A stretch of 11,211 nucleotides of DNA from Syntrophaceae bacterium (GTDB lineage: Bacteria; Desulfobacterota; SM23-61): assembly GCA_003154025.1 (NCBI GenBank), contig PMCE01000405.1, forward strand, positions 1,347 to 12,557, in the 5' to 3' direction. Made by a program: the position numbers and the translations under genes. Under the pieces are notes generated by a model, which was not told the DNA's origin, did no database searches, and saw only the letters and a program-made list of their open reading frames with translations. This document shows positions 5,379 to 11,211 of this stretch, in pieces. The first letter of the stretch is position 1. Each line of letters starts with the position of its first letter.

Positions 5379-6662
5379 ATGGATAAATTCGATGCTGTTG
5401 TGGTCGGGGCGGGCCCGGCCGGATGCGCCGCCGCCTACACTCTGGCCAAGGCCGGGCTGCAGGTATTGGTCTGCGAGCGGGGGAAATACGCCGGGGCCAA
5501 GAACATGTGGGGCGGCGCCTTCTTCGGCCCCCAGATGTATGAACTCTTTCCCGACTTCCCCAAAGAGGCTCCGGTCGAGAGGTTCGTCAACCGCCACACC
5601 ATTACCCTCCTCGACCAGGAAGACGGTCTGACTTTCGATTTCCGGACTCCCGTCACTCCCACTTCTCATCACGGGTTCATTACCCTGCGGGCCAAATTCG
5701 ACCGCTGGATGGCCGAGAAGGTGGAGCAGGCCGGGGCCATCGTGGCCACCAGCCTGCAGGCGGACGATCTGATCCGGGAAGGGAATGCCATTAAAGGGGT
5801 GAAGGCGGGGACCGAGGAATTTCCCGCGGACGTGGTCATTCTGGCCGAAGGGGTCAACTCGTTGCTGACCGAAAAGGCCGGACTCCGCAAGCCCGACTTG
5901 GCGCACGATATGAAGCAGGGGGTCAAAGAGGTCATCCGCCTGCCCCGGGAAATCCTGGAGGAGCGCTTCCAACTCCAGGGGGAAGAAGGGGCGGCCATGG
6001 AGTTTCTGGGCTCCTGCACGAGGGGGCTCCCCGGGGGGGGATTTCTCTACACCAATCGCGATAGCATCTCCCTCGGCATCGTCGTGCAACTCAGCGCCGT
6101 TCTGGCCAAGCAGGTGAAGATCTCCGACCTGCTGGAAGACTTCAAGAAGCATCCGGTCATCCAGCCCCTGATCCGGAAGGGCGAGCTGGTAGAGTACTCG
6201 GCCCACCTCATTCCCGTATCAGGCCTGAAGATGATGCCCCGTCTCTTCTCCGACGGCGTGTTGGTCGTGGGGGATGCGGCGGCCCTGGTCCTGGGGACCG
6301 GGTTGATCCTGGAGGGGGCCAACTTTTCCGTCGCCTCCGGCGTGGCCGCGGCCAAAGCCGTCATCCAGGCCAAGGAGAAGGGAGACTTCTCCCAGACCGC
6401 GCTGCAGCAGTACGAAAAGCTGTTGCAGGAAGGGGGAACCCTGCGGGATTTCCAAACTTTCCGCCGCGCCCCCGAATTCCTGGAAAACGAGAGAATCTAC
6501 GCTCTCTACCCGCAGTGGGCCTGCGGGCTGGCCCGGAAGATCTTCACCAACGACGGCAACCCCCGCCGGAATACGTTCCAGGTCCTGAGAGAAAGCATGA
6601 AAGGGAAATTGCGTCTCGGGGAGTTGATCTCCGACGCCCTGAAAGCGAGGAAGGCCATTTGA
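5379..6662 (+). CDS. fixC: FixC-type electron transfer flavoprotein:quinone oxidoreductase
   Basis: A 427-residue FAD protein that takes electrons from EtfAB and, with FixX, passes them to the membrane quinone pool. The N-terminal dinucleotide fold begins DAVVVGAGPAGCAAA (GxGxxG at residues 10-15) with the acidic ribose-binding end CERG (Glu33), followed by NMWGGAFFG. The second FAD motif is GVLVVGDAAALVLGTG near residues 291-306, then LEGANFSVASG. The length is that of FixC and lacks the ferredoxin domain fused in mitochondrial ETF-QO; that part is supplied by the overlapping fixX. Membrane association would be peripheral; no transmembrane segment is visible. The ATG at 5379 gives a standard N-terminus and has a good Shine-Dalgarno. 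It forms a unit with fixX, etfB and etfA, and likely serves the acyl-CoA dehydrogenase upstream. Confidence 0.94.
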   Translation: MDKFDAVVVGAGPAGCAAAYTLAKAGLQVLVCERGKYAGAKNMWGGAFFGPQMYELFPDFPKEAPVERFVNRHTITLLDQEDGLTFDFRTPVTPTSHHGFITLRAKFDRWMAEKVEQAGAIVATSLQADDLIREGNAIKGVKAGTEEFPADVVILAEGVNSLLTEKAGLRKPDLAHDMKQGVKEVIRLPREILEERFQLQGEEGAAMEFLGSCTRGLPGGGFLYTNRDSISLGIVVQLSAVLAKQVKISDLLEDFKKHPVIQPLIRKGELVEYSAHLIPVSGLKMMPRLFSDGVLVVGDAAALVLGTGLILEGANFSVASGVAAAKAVIQAKEKGDFSQTALQQYEKLLQEGGTLRDFQTFRRAPEFLENERIYALYPQWACGLARKIFTNDGNPRRNTFQVLRESMKGKLRLGELISDALKARKAI

Positions 6663-6928
6663 AAGTCGAAGATAAACTGGCTCTCAATAAGTTCGAGATC
6701 GACAAGGAAGTGCACATCTTGGTGGACGAAAAGCTCTGCCAGGCTTGTGACCTAAAGCCGTGCCTCTACGTCTGCCCGGCCGAATGCTACCAGCTGCGGG
6801 AAAACCATGTGACCTTCTCCTACGAAGGTTGCCTGGAATGCGGCAGCTGCCGTATGGCGTGCGATCGGGAGGCCATCCGGTGGGTCTACCCCCGGGGAGG
6901 GTTCGGCATCTGTTATCAATACGGTTGA
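6659..6928 (+). CDS. fixX: FixX ferredoxin-like protein, TTG start
   Basis: An 89-residue ferredoxin that partners FixC. The TTG start overlaps the fixC stop (TTGA), with GAGGAAGG just ahead, so translation is coupled. Cysteines fall in two groups: Cys27-x2-Cys30-x4-Cys35-x3-Cys39-Pro, and Cys58-x2-Cys61-x2-Cys64-x3-Cys68; Cys43 and Cys85 are extra. The second group is a standard [4Fe-4S] site except that Asp follows the last Cys where Pro is usual. The first group could hold a second cluster. The ending VYPRGGFGICYQYG is the FixX hallmark. A longer open frame from 6515 overlaps fixC and is not the real start. Together with FixC it corresponds to the two halves of ETF:quinone oxidoreductase. 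Confidence 0.92.
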   Translation: MKVEDKLALNKFEIDKEVHILVDEKLCQACDLKPCLYVCPAECYQLRENHVTFSYEGCLECGSCRMACDREAIRWVYPRGGFGICYQYG

Positions 6929-6938
6929 AGGAGGGAAG

Positions 6939-7739
6939 ATGGAGATTATCGTTTGCGTCAAACCCGTTCTGGACCCGGATTTGCCCCCGGTCAAATTCGC
7001 CGTCGATCCCAAAGGCAACCGGGTCATTCCTCCCGAAGGAATGCCCCCGGTGATGAACCCCTACGATGCACTGGCCGTGGAAGCGGCCCTGCGGATCAAA
7101 GAGGCGAAGAAGGCGGGAAAGGTTACCGTCCTCACCCTGGGGGAGGCCGGCGCCGACAGTGTGATCCGCAAAGCCCTGGCCATGGGAGCGGATGAAGCCG
7201 TAGTTCTCTCGGACCCGGCTTTTGCCGAATCCGACGGATTCGCCACCGCCCGCATCCTGGCCCAGGCCATCCAAAAGCTCGGCAAATACGACCTCATCCT
7301 CTGCGGGCGCCAGGCCGCAGATTGGGACCAGGGAATCGTCGGAAGCGCCCTGGCGGAATTTCTGGGCATCCCGGTGGTCACCCGGGCCAAGGCCGTCGAA
7401 GCCGCCGACGGGAAAATCAAGGTCGACCGGGTCGTGGCCAACGGATTCGAAACCTTCGAGGTGGCCTTGCCGGCGCTGATCACGGTGAGCAGCGAATTCG
7501 GCCAGGCCCGGATACCCTCGGGCTGGGGAATCATCAAGGCGGCCAAGAAGCCGATCCCCGCGTGGGGTGCTTCCCAGGTGGGAGCGGACCCCGCGGGAGT
7601 GGGAAAGGCCGGAGCGCGAAATTCTCTGGTAAAGCTCTACATCCCTTCCTACCAGAGAAAATGCGAAATGGTGACCGGAGAGACCCCGGCGGAAGCGGCG
7701 GCCAAACTGGCCGATAAGATCGCCGGTTTCAAGGCCTGA
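6939..7739 (+). CDS. etfB: Electron transfer flavoprotein beta subunit
   Basis: A 266-residue EtfB, the nucleotide-binding subunit (AMP in ordinary Etf, a second FAD in bifurcating Etf) that joins EtfA to carry electrons from acyl-CoA dehydrogenases. It begins MEIIVCVKPVLDPDLPP, has NPYDALAVEAALR, the ALAMGADEAVVLSD stretch, and the beta-subunit signature starting CGRQAADWDQGIVG (from Cys122). Ordinary mitochondrial-type EtfB has a GKQAIDDD-type sequence there, so this belongs to a different subgroup; I cannot decide from the sequence whether it binds AMP or FAD. The start follows GGAGGG closely, 10 bases after fixX. The C-terminal helix (AEAAAKLADKIAGF) is as expected. Confidence 0.94.
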   Translation: MEIIVCVKPVLDPDLPPVKFAVDPKGNRVIPPEGMPPVMNPYDALAVEAALRIKEAKKAGKVTVLTLGEAGADSVIRKALAMGADEAVVLSDPAFAESDGFATARILAQAIQKLGKYDLILCGRQAADWDQGIVGSALAEFLGIPVVTRAKAVEAADGKIKVDRVVANGFETFEVALPALITVSSEFGQARIPSGWGIIKAAKKPIPAWGASQVGADPAGVGKAGARNSLVKLYIPSYQRKCEMVTGETPAEAAAKLADKIAGFKA

Positions 7740-7867
7740 TGCGGAGGGAAGGGACCTTCGCCTTTCGGCTTTGAACCCATGAAACTGACCTTCCCACCCG
7801 GCCGCTATGCTTCTCTAAGAAGGGAAAGGGTGGAAAGGAAAAGAAAAGTACCTAGGAGAATCAAGTC

Positions 7868-8863
7868 ATGGCCGATAACAAAGGAATTTTGGTCGTTGGA
7901 GAAATCGAGGAAGGAAAGCTGGCGTCCATCACCAAGGAGCTCTTGGGCGGGGCCCGGCAGATTGCCGATTCCACCAAGGAAGAAGTGAGCCTCCTCCTCA
8001 TCGGAGAGAAGGCGTCTTCCCTGGCCCAGGAGGCCATTACCCAGGGAGCGGACAAGGTCTACCTCGCCGCTCACCCCACCTTCGCCGAATTCCACGGCGA
8101 GGCCTACACCTTCCTGGTCAGCGAACTGTGCAAGCAGGTCCGGCCCGCCCTGTGCCTGATGGGCCAGACCGACTGGGGGCGCGACGTGGCCCCCCGGGTG
8201 GCCGCGCGGCTGGACGCGGGACTGTGCATGGACTGCGTGGAGGTCAAATTCGATCCCGAGCAGAAACAGATCCTCCAGTCCCGTCCGGTCTTCGGAGGAA
8301 AGGCCATTGCCGTCATGGCCTCGGCGGCGGGAAAGATGCAGGTGGACACGGTCCGGCCCAAGTCGATGGCCCCGATGGCCCCGCAGGCAGGGCGCTCGGG
8401 ACAGTCCACACCCCTATCCCTCAGCTTCGATCCCTCCCAGCAGAAAGCCAAAATAACCAAGCGGGAAAAACTGGCGGCTGAAGGGATCAAGCTGGAAGAG
8501 GCGCGGATCATCGTGGCCGGAGGCGGGGGCATGGGGGGCGTCGAAGGGTTCGCGATGCTCAAGGAACTGGCCCAGGGGCTGGGCGGCGCGGTGGGCGCCA
8601 CCCGGGTTCCCGTGGATGAAAAGTGGGTCCCCCTGAGCCAGGAGATCGGCCAGACGGGAAAGATCGTCAGCCCCGAACTCTACATCGCCGTGGGCATCTC
8701 CGGGGCCACCCAGCACATCACCGGAATTCTCAGCTCCAAATGCATCGTGGCCATCAACAAGGACGCGGATGCAAATATCTTCAAGGTGGCCAACTACGGG
8801 CTGGTGGCCGACTACCGCCAGATCCTCCCCACCCTGATCGAAAAAATCAAAACCGCCCGTTGA
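7868..8863 (+). CDS. etfA: Electron transfer flavoprotein alpha subunit
   Basis: A 331-residue EtfA with the usual two-part build. The N-terminal domain ([14 protein letters not shown]) leads into the C-terminal FAD domain: AGGGGMGG at 217-224, [33 protein letters not shown] and TQHITG, then [11 protein letters not shown] and [13 protein letters not shown]. These are the conserved FAD-binding elements. The position that is Arg in the family's usual SGGRG loop is Gly220. No ferredoxin domain is fused at the N-terminus, unlike some clostridial EtfA proteins. The ATG has TAGGAGA ahead. It is separated from etfB by 128 bases with no feature I can identify. It pairs with EtfB to connect acyl-CoA oxidation to FixC/FixX. 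Confidence 0.94.
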   Translation: MADNKGILVVGEIEEGKLASITKELLGGARQIADSTKEEVSLLLIGEKASSLAQEAITQGADKVYLAAHPTFAEFHGEAYTFLVSELCKQVRPALCLMGQTDWGRDVAPRVAARLDAGLCMDCVEVKFDPEQKQILQSRPVFGGKAIAVMASAAGKMQVDTVRPKSMAPMAPQAGRSGQSTPLSLSFDPSQQKAKITKREKLAAEGIKLEEARIIVAGGGGMGGVEGFAMLKELAQGLGGAVGATRVPVDEKWVPLSQEIGQTGKIVSPELYIAVGISGATQHITGILSSKCIVAINKDADANIFKVANYGLVADYRQILPTLIEKIKTAR

Positions 8864-8871
8864 TGGAAAAA

Positions 8872-8901
8872 GGAGTCCCTCCCCTCCCGGGGAGGGACTC
8901 C
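8872..8901 (-). terminator. Strong terminator hairpin between convergent operons
   Basis: GGAGTCCCTCCCC (8872-8884) and GGGGAGGGACTCC (8889-8901) form a perfect 13-bp stem with loop TCCC, eight bases after the etfA stop. Read on the minus strand the hairpin is followed by TTTTTCC, a proper intrinsic terminator for the PIN-pair transcript. Read on the + strand it follows AAAAA but is not followed by a T tract, so it may still mark the 3' end of etfA mRNA, less efficiently. Confidence 0.75.
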
Positions 8902-8953
8902 ACCTAACTGTTTAGCCATTTGATTAGGCCCTTAAACCCCAAATCTTGCGCGA

Positions 8954-8999
8954 AACAAACTGTGGGGGCAACCCTCCGTGGTTGCCCCCACAGTTTGTT
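8954..8999. repeat. 20-bp perfect palindrome (REP-like)
   Basis: AACAAACTGTGGGGGCAACC (8954-8973) and its exact inverse (8980-8999) flank a six-base loop CTCCGT. The core GGGGGCAACC / GGTTGCCCCC resembles the palindrome at 2914-2936 (GGGGCGACCC / GGGTCGCCCC), so the two may be related members of one short-repeat family. The perfect match of 20 bases suggests recent arrival or selection as RNA structure. It is not followed by a T tract on either strand. Confidence 0.75.
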
Positions 9000-9163
9000 A
9001 TCATTTTGCGCACAAGTTAATTCTTAAAGGACTATGGAGCAAAGATCTTCCCGGAAGGGCGATTCGGAAATTTGTACCTGCTGGCTCACTCGATTCGAAT
9101 GTTATTGCCCCTACCTCGTTACGAGGGAACAATCTTGGGATCTATATTGGCTAGAATCGAAGT

Positions 9164-9391
9164 TCAGCCATCCTTCTTTGAGATATATTTTTCCTGAGCC
9201 TCCATCACGGCTGCGTAAGCAAGGCCTTTCGGCTCAACGATCCGATTTTGTAGCCTAAGCCATAAGGGGTCCTTCTCCAGGACGCGGCGCGTCTTTTCAT
9301 GCTTCTGTTCCCAAGAAAGCTTCTCATCTTCCTCATCAATTCTCTCGCGCCTTTCGCGCATCCAGGAAACAGCGTCAAAGCTATCCTTCAT
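9164..9391 (-). CDS. Small protein downstream of PIN gene, putative antitoxin
   Basis: A 75-residue protein on the minus strand, ATG at 9391, overlapping the PIN gene's stop by 11 bases. It begins MKDSFDAVSWMRERRERIDE, continues with a charged, probably helical segment (EEDEKLSWEQKHEKTRRVLE) and ends in KYISKKDG. The opening F-D-A-V-x-x-M-R-x-x-R-x-x-I resembles small partners that I recall next to PIN-domain genes. A longer open frame back to 9424 lies within the PIN gene and is not preferred. With the PIN gene it forms a probable toxin-antitoxin module in which the putative antitoxin gene comes second. No DNA-binding motif is obvious. Confidence 0.65.
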   Translation of the reverse strand: MKDSFDAVSWMRERRERIDEEDEKLSWEQKHEKTRRVLEKDPLWLRLQNRIVEPKGLAYAAVMEAQEKYISKKDG

Positions 9392-9845
9392 CGGGCAAAA
9401 TCTCCCTAGGCGTGCGGATCTCAATCATCCCATACCCTTGTTCGAGATTCACTGCATTAAACAACCGTATCCTGCCAAAGTTGACGATATGCCTGAAATT
9501 CCAACTCACCATAACATCAACGCGGCCTATCGTCGCCAAAGCAACGTGAAGAGCATCGGATCGGCTGCCGGGACCGATTACTCCATGAGCCAAATAAGCC
9601 TCTGCTAAGGCATAAGCCTCCGGAATATCTGTCAGGACGATTTGATGAGCCTCAGGAACATCGAGAAGCCTGGCGCGAAGCCTTTCCGGTGCTTCCTGAA
9701 TCTCCCGTAAAGTGTGTTCCGAAAGAACTTGCACATAGTTTCCCTTGATGAAAAGATTCCATAGTGCGCGGCTTGCTTCGGCAAATTCGACATCTTCGCA
9801 GCCGCCGATCACGGAAGCATCCACATAATTTAAAAACTTCTTCAC
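9381..9845 (-). CDS. PIN-domain protein, putative ribonuclease toxin
   Basis: A 154-residue PIN-domain protein starting at GTG. The first strand YVDASVIGG carries the first catalytic acid, Asp9. Later features are LSEHTLREI (Glu43, Glu48), SRSDALHVALA (Asp97, His100) and VSWNFRHIVN near 114-122. PIN domains of this kind are metal-dependent ribonucleases, many of them VapC-type toxins. The SWNFRH form has Asn where many PIN proteins have Asp; that is common in this subgroup. The Shine-Dalgarno is weak (GGGAAAG). The overlapping small gene is the likely antitoxin. A candidate promoter lies at 9909-9937, and the terminator at 8872-8901 ends the transcript. The pair sits just after sucC on the same strand. 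Confidence 0.82.
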   Translation of the reverse strand: MKKFLNYVDASVIGGCEDVEFAEASRALWNLFIKGNYVQVLSEHTLREIQEAPERLRARLLDVPEAHQIVLTDIPEAYALAEAYLAHGVIGPGSRSDALHVALATIGRVDVMVSWNFRHIVNFGRIRLFNAVNLEQGYGMIEIRTPREILPDEG

Positions 9846-9908
9846 TTAGACTTTCCCAATGCGAATAGCAGGAAGTTTTCGCTAAAACCCAGGTTATTTC
9901 CAATTGAA

Positions 9909-9937
9909 TATTTACAGATTCATAGGGGGGAATTCAA
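9909..9937 (-). promoter_or_regulatory. Candidate promoter for the PIN pair
   Basis: On the minus strand TTGAAT (9937-9932) and TAAATA (9914-9909) are 17 bases apart, about 65 bases before the GTG start. The match is modest (4 of 6 and 3 of 6), but this is the most AT-rich part of the gap. It would let the pair be expressed independently of sucC. Confidence 0.3.
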
Positions 9938-10039
9938 GTATATTTTGAGACAGGCTGACGACGGACGAAAGCGGGCTACGGGATTCCCCCTTTCAGCGAC
10001 CCCGTGATCTTCTGGACGCAAGTTTTTTCCCCTCACTCC

Positions 10040-11209
10040 TCACTTTTTTCCCTTCACCAGCTCAATGATCTTCTGGGCCGCCTCCCGCATGGACTTGTAG
10101 GTGAGGATGTTCAGGCCGGACTCTTCCAGGATTTTTCTTCCCAGCTCCACGTTGGTTCCCTCCATGCGCACGACCAGGGGAATGGTCAGGGGCCGTTCCC
10201 GCAGCGCGTCCACCACGCCCTGGGCATAGCTGTCGCAGCGGGTGATCCCCCCGAACATGTTGATGAAGATCCCTTTGACCTTGGGGTCGGAGCGCAGAAG
10301 GCCGAAGGCGTTGCGGATCACATCTTTCGTGGCCCCGGCGCCGGCGTCCAGGAAGTTGGCGGGCTCCCCCCCGTAATATTTCAGGAGGTCCAGGGTGGCC
10401 ATTCCCAGCCCGGCCCCGTTGACGATGCACCCGATGTTGCCCGCCAGGTTCACATAGTTCAGGTTTAACCGGGAGGCCTCCACGTCCCGGGGGTCCTCCT
10501 GCTCGATATCCCGCAGGGCCAGGAGTGCCGGATGACGGGAGAGGGCGTTGTCGTCGATGTTGATCTTTGCGTCCATGGCCACCAGATCTCCCCGAGTGGT
10601 CAGGGCAAGGGGGTTGATCTCTGCTAGGGAACAATCGCAATCCATAAAGGCCCGGAACAGGGCGTTGGCCAAGGCGGCGCCTTTGCCGATGGTGGGGCCT
10701 TGAAGGCCCATGTCGATGGCCAGCTTGCGGCCCTGGAAATTCGTGAACCCGCACCCCGACTCCACGAATATTTTATGGATCTTCTCCGGGGACCTTCGGC
10801 TGACCTCTTCGATCTCCATGCCCCCCTCGGAGCACCCGATGACCACCACCTTGCCCTGCTGGCGGTCGATGGTCACCCCCAGGTAAAACTCCTTGGCAAT
10901 GGGAAGGGCCTCCTCGACCAGGACCCGGCTCACCGGCTTCCCCTGGGGACCGCTCTGGGGAGTCGCCAGCCTCATGCCGAACATGGACCGGGCCACTTCG
11001 CGCACTTCCGTGGGGTCCTTGGCCTTCCGGATCCCCCCCACCTTTCCCCGGCCGCCCGCATGGATCTGGGCTTTCACCACAAAGGGGCCCATGCCGATGC
11101 CCTGAGCCGCGGCCTCGGCGTCCCGGAGGTCAAAGGCCACCTGGCCTCTGGGAATCTTGACGCCGTAGCGGAAAAGGATTTCTTTGGCCTGGTATTCGTG
11201 GATGTTCAC
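10040..11209 (-). CDS. sucC: Succinyl-CoA synthetase (ADP-forming) beta subunit
   Basis: A 389-residue protein, the size of SucC, which with SucD interconverts succinyl-CoA and succinate with formation of ATP or GTP. The GTG start at 11209 gives the standard beginning [17 protein letters not shown]. The ATP-grasp domain follows ([30 protein letters not shown] segment near residue 100; [21 protein letters not shown]). The C-terminal CoA-ligase domain has [23 protein letters not shown] near 261, [21 protein letters not shown] near 314-325 and [21 protein letters not shown] replaces the common FLDVGGGATK, a mild change. The gene touches the window edge, so no upstream signal can be judged. sucD normally follows sucC but is absent here; the next gene on this strand is the PIN pair, 194 bases away. 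Confidence 0.95.
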   Translation of the reverse strand: MNIHEYQAKEILFRYGVKIPRGQVAFDLRDAEAAAQGIGMGPFVVKAQIHAGGRGKVGGIRKAKDPTEVREVARSMFGMRLATPQSGPQGKPVSRVLVEEALPIAKEFYLGVTIDRQQGKVVVIGCSEGGMEIEEVSRRSPEKIHKIFVESGCGFTNFQGRKLAIDMGLQGPTIGKGAALANALFRAFMDCDCSLAEINPLALTTRGDLVAMDAKINIDDNALSRHPALLALRDIEQEDPRDVEASRLNLNYVNLAGNIGCIVNGAGLGMATLDLLKYYGGEPANFLDAGAGATKDVIRNAFGLLRSDPKVKGIFINMFGGITRCDSYAQGVVDALRERPLTIPLVVRMEGTNVELGRKILEESGLNILTYKSMREAAQKIIELVKGKK

Positions 11210-11211
11210 GG

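Larger units (their letters stand above)
8864..9163. other. Convergent intergenic region after etfA
   Basis: A gene-free stretch of about 300 bases between the + strand etfA and the minus-strand PIN pair. It contains a strong terminator hairpin (8872-8901) and a 20-bp perfect palindrome (8954-8999). A 74-codon open frame on the + strand reaching into the next gene has no protein character. Confidence 0.6.

Noticed and set aside
3793..6206. Long minus-strand open frames opposite the acyl-CoA dehydrogenase and fixC genes
   Set aside because: They lie fully antisense to clearly conserved genes, have Arg/Pro/Gly/His-rich composition typical of reverse reading of GC-rich codons, and show no motifs.
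9034..9258. 74-codon + strand open frame after etfA
   Set aside because: It runs into the minus-strand putative antitoxin gene, has no Shine-Dalgarno and shows no protein-like pattern.

Overview
The window looks like chromosomal DNA from an anaerobic bacterium, most plausibly a Desulfobacterota-like (deltaproteobacterial) syntroph, sulfate reducer or fermenter. This rests on the gene content: an acyl-CoA dehydrogenase beside fixCX-etfBA, succinyl-CoA synthetase, Rieske and ferredoxin:thioredoxin-reductase proteins, and several short palindromic repeats. It is an inference; there is no rRNA or marker gene here. No tRNA, rRNA, CRISPR array or transposase gene was seen.

Region 1 (1-1784, + strand) is a compact cassette of small redox proteins: the C-terminus of a CDGSH iron-sulfur protein, a Rieske protein with the extra cysteine pair of bc1-type Rieske proteins, a CPWC glutaredoxin, a stand-alone ferredoxin:thioredoxin reductase catalytic subunit, and a second Rieske protein without that cysteine pair. 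A short TPR-like ORF, probably a gene remnant, follows and runs through a good intrinsic terminator. The cassette could form an electron relay from Fe-S carriers to protein or small-molecule thiols, and is the best candidate here for an undescribed system.

Region 2 (1785-3873) is an accessory stretch rich in repeats: a 119-bp element with 15-bp terminal inverted repeats, a perfect GC-rich palindrome, and a second 119-bp element with GTCATTGCGA ends. It carries a minus-strand nucleotidyltransferase gene with a frameshift in a 9-base homopolymer, overlapping a 39-codon partner ORF; together they resemble a toxin-antitoxin-type pair.

Region 3 (3874-8863, + strand) is a catabolic electron-transfer operon: acyl-CoA dehydrogenase, FixC-type flavoprotein:quinone oxidoreductase, FixX ferredoxin, EtfB and EtfA. 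Electrons from acyl-CoA oxidation would pass to EtfAB and then through FixC/FixX to the quinone pool (or, if this Etf bifurcates, be exchanged between NADH, quinone and ferredoxin). The dehydrogenase has glycine where many relatives have the catalytic glutamate, and EtfA lacks an arginine usual in its FAD loop.

Region 4 (8864-11211) holds a strong hairpin that is an intrinsic terminator only in the minus direction, a 20-bp perfect palindrome, a minus-strand PIN-domain toxin-like gene with a small overlapping partner, and a minus-strand sucC. sucD, the usual downstream partner of sucC, is not present; the PIN pair sits in that position.
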